From Tistrella mobilis (GTDB lineage: Bacteria; Pseudomonadota; Alphaproteobacteria; Tistrellales; Tistrellaceae), in NCBI RefSeq assembly GCF_041468085.1, contig NZ_CP121017.1, forward strand, positions 3,967,501 through 4,031,500: a stretch of DNA of 64,000 nt, read 5' to 3'. Shown in pieces: positions 16,003-25,919 of the stretch. The translations under genes were made by a program, and so were the position numbers. Positions within the stretch are counted from its first letter, which is position 1. Every line of letters starts with the position of its first letter. Below the pieces are notes generated by a model, which had not been told where the DNA came from, made no database searches, and was given only the letters and a program-made list of their open reading frames with translations.

Positions 16003-16437
16003 TCAGCGCCGCTGCAGCACCGCCAGCGACACCACCGCCTTGGACACCCGCACCGGCGTGTCGTCCCTGACGGCGAAGACTTCGGATTCGCACACCACCA
16101 GCCGGCGCCCCGCCTGCAGCACCGTCGCCCGGCAGCGCAGCTCCGTGCCCAGCGCCGCCTTCAGGAGGCTGGTGGTGAAGCTGGTGGTCAGCACGAATTC
16201 ATCGGCGGCGATGGTGGTGAAGGCCGCCGCCCCCGCGGTGTGGTCGGCGATGGTCATCTGCACGCCGGCATGGATCACGCCGTCATGCTGCATGTGCCGC
16301 GGATGGATGGTCACACGGCTTTCGACCAGCCCCGGCTCGACCACCACCGGCTCGATGCCGAGATCGGTGATGAAACCGGCCTGACCGAAGATGGCACGGG
16401 CGGCTTCGGCGAAAGCGGGGTTGCGGGGTTCGAACAT
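16003..16437 (-). CDS. PaaI-type hotdog thioesterase
   Basis: A 144-residue single hotdog-fold protein. The PaaI/YigI pattern is visible as VIHAGVQMTIADHTAGAAAFTT (HxGVxxxxAD, about residues 56-77), followed by two core strands (VLTTSFTTSLLKAA and LRCRATVLQAGRRLVVCES). Such enzymes hydrolyse acyl-CoA or acyl-ACP thioesters. The polyketide synthase directly upstream (52 bases) ends in an ACP without a thioesterase domain, so this protein is the best candidate for product release. The substrate is not demonstrable from sequence. Confidence 0.78.
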   Translation of the reverse strand: MFEPRNPAFAEAARAIFGQAGFITDLGIEPVVVEPGLVESRVTIHPRHMQHDGVIHAGVQMTIADHTAGAAAFTTIAADEFVLTTSFTTSLLKAALGTELRCRATVLQAGRRLVVCESEVFAVRDDTPVRVSKAVVSLAVLQRR

Positions 16438-16489
16438 CGGCGTCTCTCTCCGGCTTGGGAAAAGGCTCGTCTGCGGAGCCCTGGATGGG

Positions 16490-19400
16490 TCAGGGTGCGA
16501 TCGCGGGCAGCAACCGCTCCGCCAGCTTGGAGAGCGACGGGCTCTGGGTCAATTCTATCGCAGGTGTCTTCACGCCCAGATCGTCCTCGATCAGGCAGCT
16601 GAGTTCGACGGCCATGAGCGAATCGAGCCCGAGTTCGGCCAGCGGCTGACCGGTATCGAGCGTTTCGGCACTGGTGCCGAGCACGGTGGCGAGCCGTGCG
16701 GCCAGCGCCGCCTCGACCATGGCCTGGCGATCCTCGGCCGCCGCCTCGCGGATCCGGGCCAGGACCTGATCACCCTCTCCGCCGCCACCGCCGGTGCCAC
16801 CGGCGCCTTCGGTCAGCGGCAGATCGGCATAGCGCGGGTTGCGCGCCAGTTCCGGCATGTAGCGGGCCCAGACCGCCCAGTCGATGTCGATCACGCCCGA
16901 GGCGACCGCTCCCGTACCAAGCAGGGCTTCAAGCGAAGCCAGCGCATCCGGTGCCTGAACGGGGGTGAGGCCGTGGCGTTCGAAATGCCGGGCGATCTCG
17001 TCATGGGCCGCGACATAGCCCACGCCCCCGATCGCCCCCCAGTCGACCGCCAGCGCCGGCAGCCCCTGCGCCCGGCGGCGTTCGGCCAGTGCCACCAGAT
17101 ACTGGTTGGCGGCAACGTAATTGGCCTGGCCGGGATTGCCGACCATCGCCGCGAAGGACGAGAACATCACGAACATCTCGACCGGGTCATCGCGGGTCGC
17201 CAGATGCAGGTTGAGCGCACCTTCGATCTTGGGCGCCGTCACCCGGTGCAGGCGATCGCGATCGAGCTTCAGCACGAAATCGTCGTCCAGCACCATGGCC
17301 GCATGCAGCACGCCCCTGAGCGGCGGCAATTCGGCCCGGATCCGGCCGAGCATGGCCTCCACCGCCGCCCGGTCGGTGACGTCGCAGCGTTCCACCCGGA
17401 CCCGGGTGCCGCCGGCGCGCAGCCGGTCGACCGCGGCCTGGGCCTCGGGCGTGGCGGCGCCGGACCGGCCGGCCAGCACCACCGTCCCTGCACCTTTGGC
17501 CACCAGCCATTCGGCGACGGCGAGGCCGAAGCCACCCAGACCGCCGGTCATCAGATAGGTGCCGTCGGATTTGAGCGGCAGCGGCTTCGGCAACGGCCGG
17601 GCGATGCGTGCCGCCTCGTCTTCCATGGCGAGCACGATCTTGCCGATATGGCGCGCCTGGGCCATGTGGCGGAAGGCCTGTTCGGCCCTGGACACCGGCC
17701 AGACCCGCCGCGGCAGCGGCTGAAGCCCGCCTTCGGCGAAGGCATCGGCCACCTCGGTCATCAGCCGTGCGGCCAGCTTCGGCCGCTCGCGGAACACCCG
17801 GTCGAGGTCGATGGCGAAATAGGAGAGGTTGTTGCGGAACGGCCGGAGACCGATGCGGGAATTGCCGTAGATGTCGGTCTTGCCGATTTCAAGGAAACGG
17901 CCATAAGCCCTGAGCAGGCCGAGCGATTTCGGGATGGCCTCGCCCGCCAGCGAGTTCAGCACCATGTCGACGCCTTCGCCATCGGTCGCCGCCATGATCT
18001 GGTCGGCGAAGTCGAGGCTGCGGCTGTCATAGACATGGGTGACGCCCAGGCTGCGGACGAAATCGCGTTTCTCGGGCGAGCCGGCCGTGGCATGGATCTC
18101 CAGCCCCGCCCGCTGCGCAACCTGGATCGCGGTCAGGCCGACACCGCCGGCGGCGGCATGGATCAGGATCCGCTCTCCGGCCTCGGCGCGGGCCAGATGA
18201 TGCAGCGCATACCAGACCGTGACGAAGGTGATCGGGATGGTGGCGCCCCCTTCCAGCGGCACCCCGTCGGGCAGCTTCGCCACGAAGCCGCGGCCGACCA
18301 CGGTGCGGCTGGCGAAGCCGGGCGCGATCGCCATCACCCGGTCGCCGGGCGCCAGATCATCCACCCCCGGCCCCACCCGACGGACGGTGCCGGCGACCTC
18401 GTCGCCCAGCACCAGGGGCTCGTCGCCCTCGGTCGGGTAGATGCCCATCACCTTCATCACGTCGCGGAAATTGAGCCCGGTGAAGGCGACGTCGATTTCG
18501 ACCTCCCCCGGCCCCGGCTCGCGCAGCCGCGCCTCGGTCAGCATCAGATTGTCGAGCGCGCCGGTCTTGAGGGCATCGAGCCGGAAGGCGGTTCCGGCCG
18601 CCGCCGGCCTGGGGTCGAGCGCCCGGCGGCGAAGCCCGTCGAGCGTCTCGGCCCGGATGCGGCCGACATGGGTCCGCGCGCCGCGGAGCGCGATTTCCGT
18701 CTCGTCGCCGGCCCCCTCGGCGCAGATCCGGGCCAGCGCTTCGATTTCGTCGGTTCTGTCGGTCGAGACGGCGGCCGGCAGGTCGACCATCACCGTGCCC
18801 AGTTCCGGATGTTCGTTGGTCAGCACCCGGGCAAAGCCCCAGGCCGGTGCCTGTGCGGCCTCGGGGGCCGGATCGTCGGGCCGCACCCGCCGGGCACCGG
18901 CGGTCGCCAGCACCAGCCGCGGCGGGTTGCCGAAGCTCGGATCGGTCACCGTCTGGACCAGTTCCATCAGCACCGCGGCCCCCGTCGCCTCCACGGCCGT
19001 CATGTCGGCCGCTTCGGTCGGCCCGGCATCGAGCGACCAGAGATGCAGAATGCCGCCCACCTCGGGCAGATCCATCAGTGCCCGGTCCACCAGGCTACGG
19101 ACATCGGCCACCTCGCCGGCCGTCACGGTGCTCACGGGATGGCCGCGCGCCTCAAGTGCTGCGGCAACCGCCGCACCGACACCACGACCATCGGCCAGCA
19201 CCAACCAGCCGGGCTTCGCCCGGGTGATGGTGCTGAGACCGAGCAGGGCATCCAGCTCGTCGGCCCCGGCCGCCGGCGGCTCGTCGGTGGTCCGGGCGGT
19301 CTCGGTGGTCGACCGCCGGGCCAGGATGACGCTGTGAACGGTCGCCCCGCCATCCTCGCGGTCGTCAAGCGCCGCCACCGCCGGGCAGCCGGCGCGCATG

Positions 19401-22400
19401 AGCGCGGCTTCCCAGGCCGGCAGGGTCATGCAGGCATGATCGGGGCGGGTCCCGGCGTCGTCGAAGGCCCACCAGCCCTTGAGCATGCCGAAGACCAGAT
19501 CGAACCAGGGCGGCGGCGCGGTCAGCTCAACCAGCGCCATCAACCCGCCCGGACGGAGCAGACCGGCGGCATGGGCGATTGCGGTGTCGATCGCCCGGGT
19601 CGCGTGAAGCGCGTCGGTCGCCACCACCAGATCGAAGCTCGCCGGCGCGAAGCCCTGGGCCGCCGGCTCCTTCTCGATGTCGAGCAGGCGGTAGCGGACG
19701 AAATCGAAGGCGCGGAACTTCTGCTCGGCCTTGGTGGTGAAGGCGGTGGAGATATCGGTGAAGACATAATCGGTCCGGCTGGCCGGCAGCACCGGCAGCA
19801 GATGGGCGGCGGTGGCGCCGGTGCCGGCACCGATCTCCAGGATCCGCAGCGGCCGGTCGGCGGGCAGCCGGTCGACCAGGGCGCGGACCGCCTGTTCCAG
19901 GATCCGGTTATAGGTGCCGAAGCTCGGGCTGTCGCGATAGACCCGCTCGGCATCGACCTGCGACCCGTCGGGGAAGATCAGATCCAGCGGATCCTGCGCC
20001 CCGGTCAGCACCCGGGCCAGCGCCTCGCCGCAGCGGCGGATCAGCACCATTTCAGGTGCCAAGCCGGGATGACGGCGGTCGATCTCGGCACCCGGCACCT
20101 CGGGTTCGGGCAGCGGACCCGTGGCCGTCTCGGTCCTGACCACCTGGGCCAGCCGCGCCAGCAGCCGATGATGGACGGGATCGACCCGCGCCGGATCGGG
20201 CGTATCGGCATCGATGCCCAGTTCGGCGAAGGCGCGGGCGGCATAGGCGGCCGTCAGCCGGTCGAGCAGCGGCTGCGCCTCGGCATAATAGCCGGCGCGG
20301 TCGAGCTTGCGGATCAGCGGCAGCACCATCGGCCGGGTCTCGGCCACAAGATCGGCCGGATCTGGCAGATCCGCCGCCACCACACCCGCCGCCTGCTCCA
20401 CCCAATGTTCGGCAAAGAGCCTGCGATCGATCTCGCGGCCGGCACCGCGGCCGCCTTCGGCCTGATCCAGCGCCATGCACGAGAAGCCCTGCACCTCGGC
20501 CAGCACCCGGCCTGCGGCATCGGTCAGGCGGATATCGGCATCCAGCTGCTTGGAATTGAGCGTCAGCAGCCGGGCATGGGCATGAAGTTCGGCACCGTCA
20601 TCGATCCGCCCCGACAGCCTGAGCCGCTCCACCGCCACCGGCAGATAGGCACCAGCGGCCGCGCTGCGGCTGTCGATCGCGCCAAGCACCGCCTGGAAAC
20701 AGGCATCCAGCAGCGAGGGATGGAAGAGATAGCCGCCGGCAGCATCCGGCGCGCCATCGCCCGCCCGTGCTGCGGCCGGCAGGGCCAGCCGGGCCAGCGC
20801 CTCGGCCGGCCCCCGCGACAGGGCCGCGATACCCTGGAAGGCCGGGCCGTAATTCAGCCCGCGCGCCGCGAAGGCGCCATAGCCACGATCGGCCACCGCC
20901 TCGGTGCAGCGCCCGGCCGCGGCCTCCAGATCCACCGCCTGGGCCGGCAGCGCGCCCTGGGGCTTCAGCGTCATCGCGGCATGCAGCGTCCACGGCGCCT
21001 CGTCCTCGCCGAGCGGCCGGGAGAGCACGCGGGCGCCGCCGCTCGCGGGATCGAGCGCCACCTGCAGCTTCACCGCGCGGTCGGCGCCCAGGATCAGGGC
21101 CTTCAGAAAGCGCACATCCTCGACCGCGGCCGGGACGGCGCCCATGGCCACGGTCCAGGCGGCGAGCGCCGCCTCGATGAAACCGGCGCCGGGGAACAGA
21201 ACCGAGCCGCCGACGGCATGGTCGGCCAGATAGGGCAGCCGTTCCAGATCGATGCGGATCTCGTAGAGCGGCAGACCGGCCGCAATCCGCCGGCCGATGA
21301 AGGGATGGGCCGGCATACCGGCGCGGCCGTCCAGGCTTTCCGCTGCCTCCTGCCAGTAGCGCTTGTCCTGCCAGGGATAGGCGGGCAGCCGGACCGGCCG
21401 CAGCCGGCCGGCGCCCGAAACCGCCTGCCAGTCGACCTGGTGGCCGGCCGCATAAAGCTGGCCCAGATTGCCGAGCAGAACCGCACGCTCTTCCGTCTGG
21501 CGGCGGAGCGAGTGCACCGTCATCACCCGCTCGCCCAACTCGCCCGCGGTATCGTCGATCGACGACGAGATCACCGGATGCGGCCCGACCTCCAGGAAGG
21601 TCCGATGGCCGTCGCGGATCAGGCTGCGGATCGCGTCGGCGAACCGCACCGGCTGGCGGACATTACGCCACCAATAGGCGGCGTCATAGGGCAGATCCTC
21701 CGCCAGATCGCCGGTGACGGTGGAATAGAGCGGCAGACTGGCCGCAGCCGGGCGGATCGCGGCGAGCGAGGCTTCCAGATCCTCGCGCAGCGGATCCATA
21801 TGGTGGCTGTGGAAGGGCACGGCCACGGTCAGGAAGCGGTTGAACCGGCCCTCCCCGGCCAGGCCGGCGGCGATCGCCTCCAGCGGTTCGGCGTCGCCCG
21901 CAAGCGTCAGGATGCCGGGGCCGTTCATGGCCGCGATCGACACCCGATCGGCCACGGGGGCGATGCGCTCCAGCGCCTCGGCCTCGGTCAGGGCCGCCGC
22001 CAGCATGCGGCCCTTGCCGCTTGCCCGCTGCTGCACACGCGATCGGTGATAGATCACGGTGCAGGCGGTGGCGAGGTCCAGCTGGCCGGCGACATGAGCG
22101 GCCGCCGCCTCGCCGGTCGAATGGCCGACGATGGCCGCAGGACGGATGCCCCAATGGCTCCAGAGCCGGGCGAGCCCGACCTGAAGGGCGAAGTTCGACG
22201 GCTGCGAGATATAGGTCTCGGCCATCAGGCTCTGCGCCTCGTCGCGGCACATCTCGTCCATCAGCGACCAGGGCGCGCCGGCCGCACGCAGATGGGCGTC
22301 GCATTCCTCGATCGCGGCCCGGAACAGGGGCTCGCGTTCGATCAGCTGGCGGCCCATCGCCCACCATTGCGGCCCCATGCCCGAGAACACATAGACCGGG

Positions 22401-24106
22401 TTGCCCGGCGCGGAACGGACCCGGCCGCGGCCGGCGATGATACCGGGGCCGGCCGTGCCGGCGGCGGCATCGCGCAGCCGTTCCGCCGCTTCGGCATGGT
22501 CGGCCGCCACGACCGCCAGCCGGTGGTCATGCTGACTGCGCCGGGTGCCCGCCCAGGCGGCGACCTCGGCGAGGGGCCGGTGCGCAGCCGCCTGCCCGCC
22601 ATCGGTCAGCGCCTCCGCCAGACGGCGGGCGGCCTCGGCCAGCGCCTCGGCACTGCGGGCGGAAACGGGAATCAGGACGGGTGCGCCGGTCCTGCCGGCA
22701 TCAGGGGCGATGCCAGGCGCCCCCTCGTCCGACAGGGCCGGGCGCACGGCTTCGGCGGGTGCCGCTTCCAGCACCGCATGGGCGTTGGTGCCGCCGAATC
22801 CAAAGGAATTGACGCCCGCGCGGGGCGGATGACCGTTGTCCGGCCAGGGCCGATCGCCGACGGCGACTTCAAGCTTCAACCCCTCGAAATCGATCTCGGG
22901 GTTCGGCCGCTCGAAATTGAGGTTGGAGGGAACATGCCGGTGATGGATGGCAAGCGTCGCCTTGATCAGCCCCGCAATGCCCGCCGCTGCCTCCAGATGG
23001 CCGATATTTGTCTTCACCGAGCCCACCAGGCAGCGATCTCCATCCGGCCGTCCCTGCGACAGCACCCGGCCGAGCGCGCGGGCCTCGATCGGGTCGCCGA
23101 CCGGCGTGCCGGTGCCATGGGCTTCCATGTATTGCAACGTGCCGGGCACGATGCCGGCCCGGGCATAGGCGGTCTCCAGCATGCGCGCCTGGGCATCCTC
23201 GCCCGGCACGGTCATACCGTTGGTATGGCCGTCCTGGTTGACGACCGTGGCCTTGATCACGCCATAGACCGGATCGCCATCGGCAAGCGCGGCCGAAAGC
23301 GGCTTCAGCACGACGATGCCGGCGCCCTCGCCGCGGGTATAGCCGTTGGCGCGGGCATCGAAGGTCTTGCAGCGGCCGTCGGGGGCCAGCATCGAGGCGC
23401 GGCTGAAGCCGATGGTCGGCTCCGGCTTCAGGATCGCATTGACCCCGCCCACGATCGCCGCCCGGCTTTCGCCTGATCGCAGCGACTGACAGGCGAGGTG
23501 GAGGGCGACCAGAGACGAGGAACAGGCGGTGTCGACCGCCACACTCGGCCCTTTGAGATTAAGGAGGTACGAGATGCGGTTGGCTGCGATCGACAGCGCG
23601 AGCCCGGTATTGGTATGGCCGGAAATCAGCTCGCGATTAGCCATGCCATGCTGAATTTCGGCATAGTCATAGGCCGCGATGCCGATGAACACGCCGACAT
23701 CCGTGCCGTCGATGTCTTCAAGCTTCAGCCCGGCATCGTCGATGGCGTCGACGGCCGATTCGAGCAGCAGGCGCTGCTGGGGGTCCATCAGCTGCGCCTC
23801 GCGCGGCGAGATGCCGAAGAAGCCCGGGTCGAAGCGGTCGATCCCGTCCAGGAACCCGCCCATGCGGGTGCCGATGGTGCCTGGACGCGAGGCCGGATCG
23901 GGATGGTGGAACAGGGCCGCGTTCCAGCGATCGGCCGGCACCTCGCGGATGGCATCCACCCGGTTGCGGAGCAGCGACCAGAAGGCCGCGGGGCTGGAGG
24001 CACCACCCGGCAGACGACAGCCGATGCCGATGATGGCGACCGGCTCGGCCACGGAGGAAACCACGGCAGCGGCCTCTGAGGCCGCCATATCCTTGGGCGC
24101 ATTCAT
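16490..24106 (-). CDS. Highly reducing type I polyketide synthase, KS-AT-DH-CMT-ER-KR-ACP
   Basis: A single 2538-residue module. KS (about 20-450): Cys195, His330 and His370 all present. AT (about 565-860): Ser663 in GHSTGE, with FHSH at 765-768, suggesting malonyl. DH (about 930-1210): His963 in HAVGGSVLFPG and Asp1134 in HPSLLDACFQ. C-methyltransferase (about 1330-1600): SAM site ILEIGAGTG at 1422-1430. A ketoreductase-like structural part spans about 1630-1830. ER (about 1845-2160): AAAGGVG at 1984-1990. KR (about 2180-2400): GGLGGFG at 2188-2194, Tyr2330, and LDD suggesting B-type stereochemistry. ACP: Ser2496 in LGLDSL. No terminal thioesterase. The order is that of fungal highly reducing iterative synthases. 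ATG at 24106 (GGGAGG upstream) overlaps the ligase stop; longer frames are rejected. Confidence 0.93.
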   Translation of the reverse strand: MNAPKDMAASEAAAVVSSVAEPVAIIGIGCRLPGGASSPAAFWSLLRNRVDAIREVPADRWNAALFHHPDPASRPGTIGTRMGGFLDGIDRFDPGFFGISPREAQLMDPQQRLLLESAVDAIDDAGLKLEDIDGTDVGVFIGIAAYDYAEIQHGMANRELISGHTNTGLALSIAANRISYLLNLKGPSVAVDTACSSSLVALHLACQSLRSGESRAAIVGGVNAILKPEPTIGFSRASMLAPDGRCKTFDARANGYTRGEGAGIVVLKPLSAALADGDPVYGVIKATVVNQDGHTNGMTVPGEDAQARMLETAYARAGIVPGTLQYMEAHGTGTPVGDPIEARALGRVLSQGRPDGDRCLVGSVKTNIGHLEAAAGIAGLIKATLAIHHRHVPSNLNFERPNPEIDFEGLKLEVAVGDRPWPDNGHPPRAGVNSFGFGGTNAHAVLEAAPAEAVRPALSDEGAPGIAPDAGRTGAPVLIPVSARSAEALAEAARRLAEALTDGGQAAAHRPLAEVAAWAGTRRSQHDHRLAVVAADHAEAAERLRDAAAGTAGPGIIAGRGRVRSAPGNPVYVFSGMGPQWWAMGRQLIEREPLFRAAIEECDAHLRAAGAPWSLMDEMCRDEAQSLMAETYISQPSNFALQVGLARLWSHWGIRPAAIVGHSTGEAAAAHVAGQLDLATACTVIYHRSRVQQRASGKGRMLAAALTEAEALERIAPVADRVSIAAMNGPGILTLAGDAEPLEAIAAGLAGEGRFNRFLTVAVPFHSHHMDPLREDLEASLAAIRPAAASLPLYSTVTGDLAEDLPYDAAYWWRNVRQPVRFADAIRSLIRDGHRTFLEVGPHPVISSSIDDTAGELGERVMTVHSLRRQTEERAVLLGNLGQLYAAGHQVDWQAVSGAGRLRPVRLPAYPWQDKRYWQEAAESLDGRAGMPAHPFIGRRIAAGLPLYEIRIDLERLPYLADHAVGGSVLFPGAGFIEAALAAWTVAMGAVPAAVEDVRFLKALILGADRAVKLQVALDPASGGARVLSRPLGEDEAPWTLHAAMTLKPQGALPAQAVDLEAAAGRCTEAVADRGYGAFAARGLNYGPAFQGIAALSRGPAEALARLALPAAARAGDGAPDAAGGYLFHPSLLDACFQAVLGAIDSRSAAAGAYLPVAVERLRLSGRIDDGAELHAHARLLTLNSKQLDADIRLTDAAGRVLAEVQGFSCMALDQAEGGRGAGREIDRRLFAEHWVEQAAGVVAADLPDPADLVAETRPMVLPLIRKLDRAGYYAEAQPLLDRLTAAYAARAFAELGIDADTPDPARVDPVHHRLLARLAQVVRTETATGPLPEPEVPGAEIDRRHPGLAPEMVLIRRCGEALARVLTGAQDPLDLIFPDGSQVDAERVYRDSPSFGTYNRILEQAVRALVDRLPADRPLRILEIGAGTGATAAHLLPVLPASRTDYVFTDISTAFTTKAEQKFRAFDFVRYRLLDIEKEPAAQGFAPASFDLVVATDALHATRAIDTAIAHAAGLLRPGGLMALVELTAPPPWFDLVFGMLKGWWAFDDAGTRPDHACMTLPAWEAALMRAGCPAVAALDDREDGGATVHSVILARRSTTETARTTDEPPAAGADELDALLGLSTITRAKPGWLVLADGRGVGAAVAAALEARGHPVSTVTAGEVADVRSLVDRALMDLPEVGGILHLWSLDAGPTEAADMTAVEATGAAVLMELVQTVTDPSFGNPPRLVLATAGARRVRPDDPAPEAAQAPAWGFARVLTNEHPELGTVMVDLPAAVSTDRTDEIEALARICAEGAGDETEIALRGARTHVGRIRAETLDGLRRRALDPRPAAAGTAFRLDALKTGALDNLMLTEARLREPGPGEVEIDVAFTGLNFRDVMKVMGIYPTEGDEPLVLGDEVAGTVRRVGPGVDDLAPGDRVMAIAPGFASRTVVGRGFVAKLPDGVPLEGGATIPITFVTVWYALHHLARAEAGERILIHAAAGGVGLTAIQVAQRAGLEIHATAGSPEKRDFVRSLGVTHVYDSRSLDFADQIMAATDGEGVDMVLNSLAGEAIPKSLGLLRAYGRFLEIGKTDIYGNSRIGLRPFRNNLSYFAIDLDRVFRERPKLAARLMTEVADAFAEGGLQPLPRRVWPVSRAEQAFRHMAQARHIGKIVLAMEDEAARIARPLPKPLPLKSDGTYLMTGGLGGFGLAVAEWLVAKGAGTVVLAGRSGAATPEAQAAVDRLRAGGTRVRVERCDVTDRAAVEAMLGRIRAELPPLRGVLHAAMVLDDDFVLKLDRDRLHRVTAPKIEGALNLHLATRDDPVEMFVMFSSFAAMVGNPGQANYVAANQYLVALAERRRAQGLPALAVDWGAIGGVGYVAAHDEIARHFERHGLTPVQAPDALASLEALLGTGAVASGVIDIDWAVWARYMPELARNPRYADLPLTEGAGGTGGGGGEGDQVLARIREAAAEDRQAMVEAALAARLATVLGTSAETLDTGQPLAELGLDSLMAVELSCLIEDDLGVKTPAIELTQSPSLSKLAERLLPAIAP

Positions 24107-25899
24107 CCGGTGATCCTCCCTGGGGCGGGTGTCGTCTTGTTTTTTGAGGCCGCGGCCTGACGGTCCGCCAGGCGCGCAGCCACGATCTCGCGGCAGCGGA
24201 AGCGCTGGACCTTGCCGCTGGGGGTGCGCGGCACCAGGCCGGCCGCGATCCAGTGCGTGCCGATGCCGGTCAGGCCGAAGGCCTCGGCCAGGGCGTCGCG
24301 GATGCGCTGGGCAATGGCGGCACGCGCCTCTTCGGGGCCGAGGCGGGTGTCGAGCAGCAGATGCAGGGTCTCGGTGCCCAACGTCTCGTCGGTAAGACCA
24401 ACGGCAATGACCGCGGGCGTGATCGCGGCATCCGCCGCAGCTTCGGCCACATCCTCGATCTGGGCGGGCGTGAAATTGCGTCCGCCCAGGATCAGCAGAT
24501 CCTTGGCCCGGCCGGTGACATGCAGCCGGCCATCGGCCAGATAGCCCAGATCGCCGGTGCGTAGCCAGCCATCGGGTCGGGTCAGCCGGGCGCTTTCGGC
24601 CGGATCCTGCCAATAGCCGCCGACGGTCGCGGGGCTGGCGACCTCGATCTCTCCCACCCGGCGTTCGGGCAGTTCGGTGCCGTCGGGCGCGGTGATGCGG
24701 ATCGCGGCCCCGGGCACGGCCGGGCCCAGGGTCACGGCATGCAGGCGGCGTTCCGCATCGTCGCCGGCGGGTGCCGCCAGCCCTTCGGCCGCCAGTCGGT
24801 CGGCATCGACCGGGTCGGTCACGCAGCCCCCGACAGGCGGGATTGCCACCGCCAGCGTCGCCTCGGCCAGGCCATAGACCGGGCGGAGGGTCTGCGGAGC
24901 AAAGCCGTGACTGCCGAAGGCGGTGCTGAAATCCTGCAAGGTGCGGGCATGGACCGGTTCCGCCCCGCACAGCGCCACCCGCCAGGCCGAGAGGTCGAGC
25001 CCGCGCGGCGGCCTCAGCCGGGCCAGGCGCGCGCACATCTGGAAGGCGCTGTTGGGGGCAGGCGACAGCGTGCCCTTGTGCCGCGACATCCAGGCCGGCC
25101 AGTTCATCGGGTTGCGGACGAATTCGCCGGTATCGGCCAGCACCATCGGCACGCCCCAGCGGAGCGCATAATTGAGCCCGACCAGCCCCATATCGTGGGA
25201 AAGCGGCAGCCACGACACCAGAACGTCGCCGCCCACACCCTGGGGTGTCGCACAGATCGCAGCCGCGATCTGGGCCAGATTGGCCGAAAGCCGGTCGTGA
25301 TGGACCACCGCCAGCTTGGGCGCTCCGGTCGACCCCGATGTCTGCTGAAGATGCGAGATGCCCTGGGGATCTGCGGTCATCGCCGGCAGGGCTGCGCGCA
25401 GCCCCGCCGCCAGCAGCCGGTCGGCCGCGGCGACCGAAAGCCCGGTCACCTGCGCATTCAGACCATCGAGCGCGGCGGCAGGTTCCGCCTCGGCGACCAG
25501 CAGCCGGGCCCCCGCTCGGCGGGCGATATCGGCCAGATGGGCGCGCGCCGGATCCGGCACCGGCACGGCGGGAGGTGCCACTACCACCGGCAGGGCGCCG
25601 ATGGCCCCTGCACCCAGGTGCAGCGCCAGAAACAGCCGCGAGGCCGGCAGCGCCAGCACGATCCGGTCACCGGCCGCGATACCGGCAGCCGCAAGGGCGC
25701 GGGCACCTGCCGCCGCCAGGGTGGCGAGGTCACCGCGGGTCAGCACCGCCTCGGCGCCGCCACGTTCGATCACGCGCAGGGCGAAGGCATGCGGTGCGGT
25801 TTCCGCCCCACGGGCCACCGCCTCCCAGGTGGTTGCGGCGGGCAGCGCATCGCGGAAGCTGCGGAAATGCTGGTCCGCAGGAGAGGTCGCCATGGTCAT
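24103..25899 (-). CDS. Fatty-acyl-AMP ligase (FAAL)
   Basis: An ANL-superfamily adenylating enzyme of 598 residues. Motifs in order: LQQTSGSTGAPK (AMP-binding P-loop), SWLPLSHDMGLVG (characteristic of FAALs), VYGLAEATLAV, GDLGYLADGRLHVTGRAKDLLILGGRN and the C-terminal Lys in RTPSGKVQR. FAALs activate fatty acids as acyl-AMP and pass them to an ACP or polyketide synthase instead of CoA. It has no fused ACP, so the free ACP or the synthase itself should be the acceptor. The start is set at the ATG at 25899, ten bases after GGGGAGG; the GTG at 25908 abuts that site. Its stop overlaps the synthase start (ATGA), implying coupled translation and a starter-unit role. Confidence 0.9.
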   Translation of the reverse strand: MTMATSPADQHFRSFRDALPAATTWEAVARGAETAPHAFALRVIERGGAEAVLTRGDLATLAAAGARALAAAGIAAGDRIVLALPASRLFLALHLGAGAIGALPVVVAPPAVPVPDPARAHLADIARRAGARLLVAEAEPAAALDGLNAQVTGLSVAAADRLLAAGLRAALPAMTADPQGISHLQQTSGSTGAPKLAVVHHDRLSANLAQIAAAICATPQGVGGDVLVSWLPLSHDMGLVGLNYALRWGVPMVLADTGEFVRNPMNWPAWMSRHKGTLSPAPNSAFQMCARLARLRPPRGLDLSAWRVALCGAEPVHARTLQDFSTAFGSHGFAPQTLRPVYGLAEATLAVAIPPVGGCVTDPVDADRLAAEGLAAPAGDDAERRLHAVTLGPAVPGAAIRITAPDGTELPERRVGEIEVASPATVGGYWQDPAESARLTRPDGWLRTGDLGYLADGRLHVTGRAKDLLILGGRNFTPAQIEDVAEAAADAAITPAVIAVGLTDETLGTETLHLLLDTRLGPEEARAAIAQRIRDALAEAFGLTGIGTHWIAAGLVPRTPSGKVQRFRCREIVAARLADRQAAASKNKTTPAPGRITG

Positions 25900-25919
25900 T
25901 TCCGGCACGCCTCCCCGGC

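Noticed and set aside
16391-23476. A 2361-codon open frame on the + strand opposite the polyketide synthase
   Set aside because: It is antisense to a protein with seven intact catalytic domains. Its translation is Gly/Arg/His/Gln-rich without domains, typical of antisense frames in GC-rich DNA.
24107-25213. N-terminal extension of the polyketide synthase frame
   Set aside because: The upstream in-frame sequence is a shadow of the fatty-acyl-AMP ligase. The real start at 24106 has a strong ribosome site and begins the KS domain normally.
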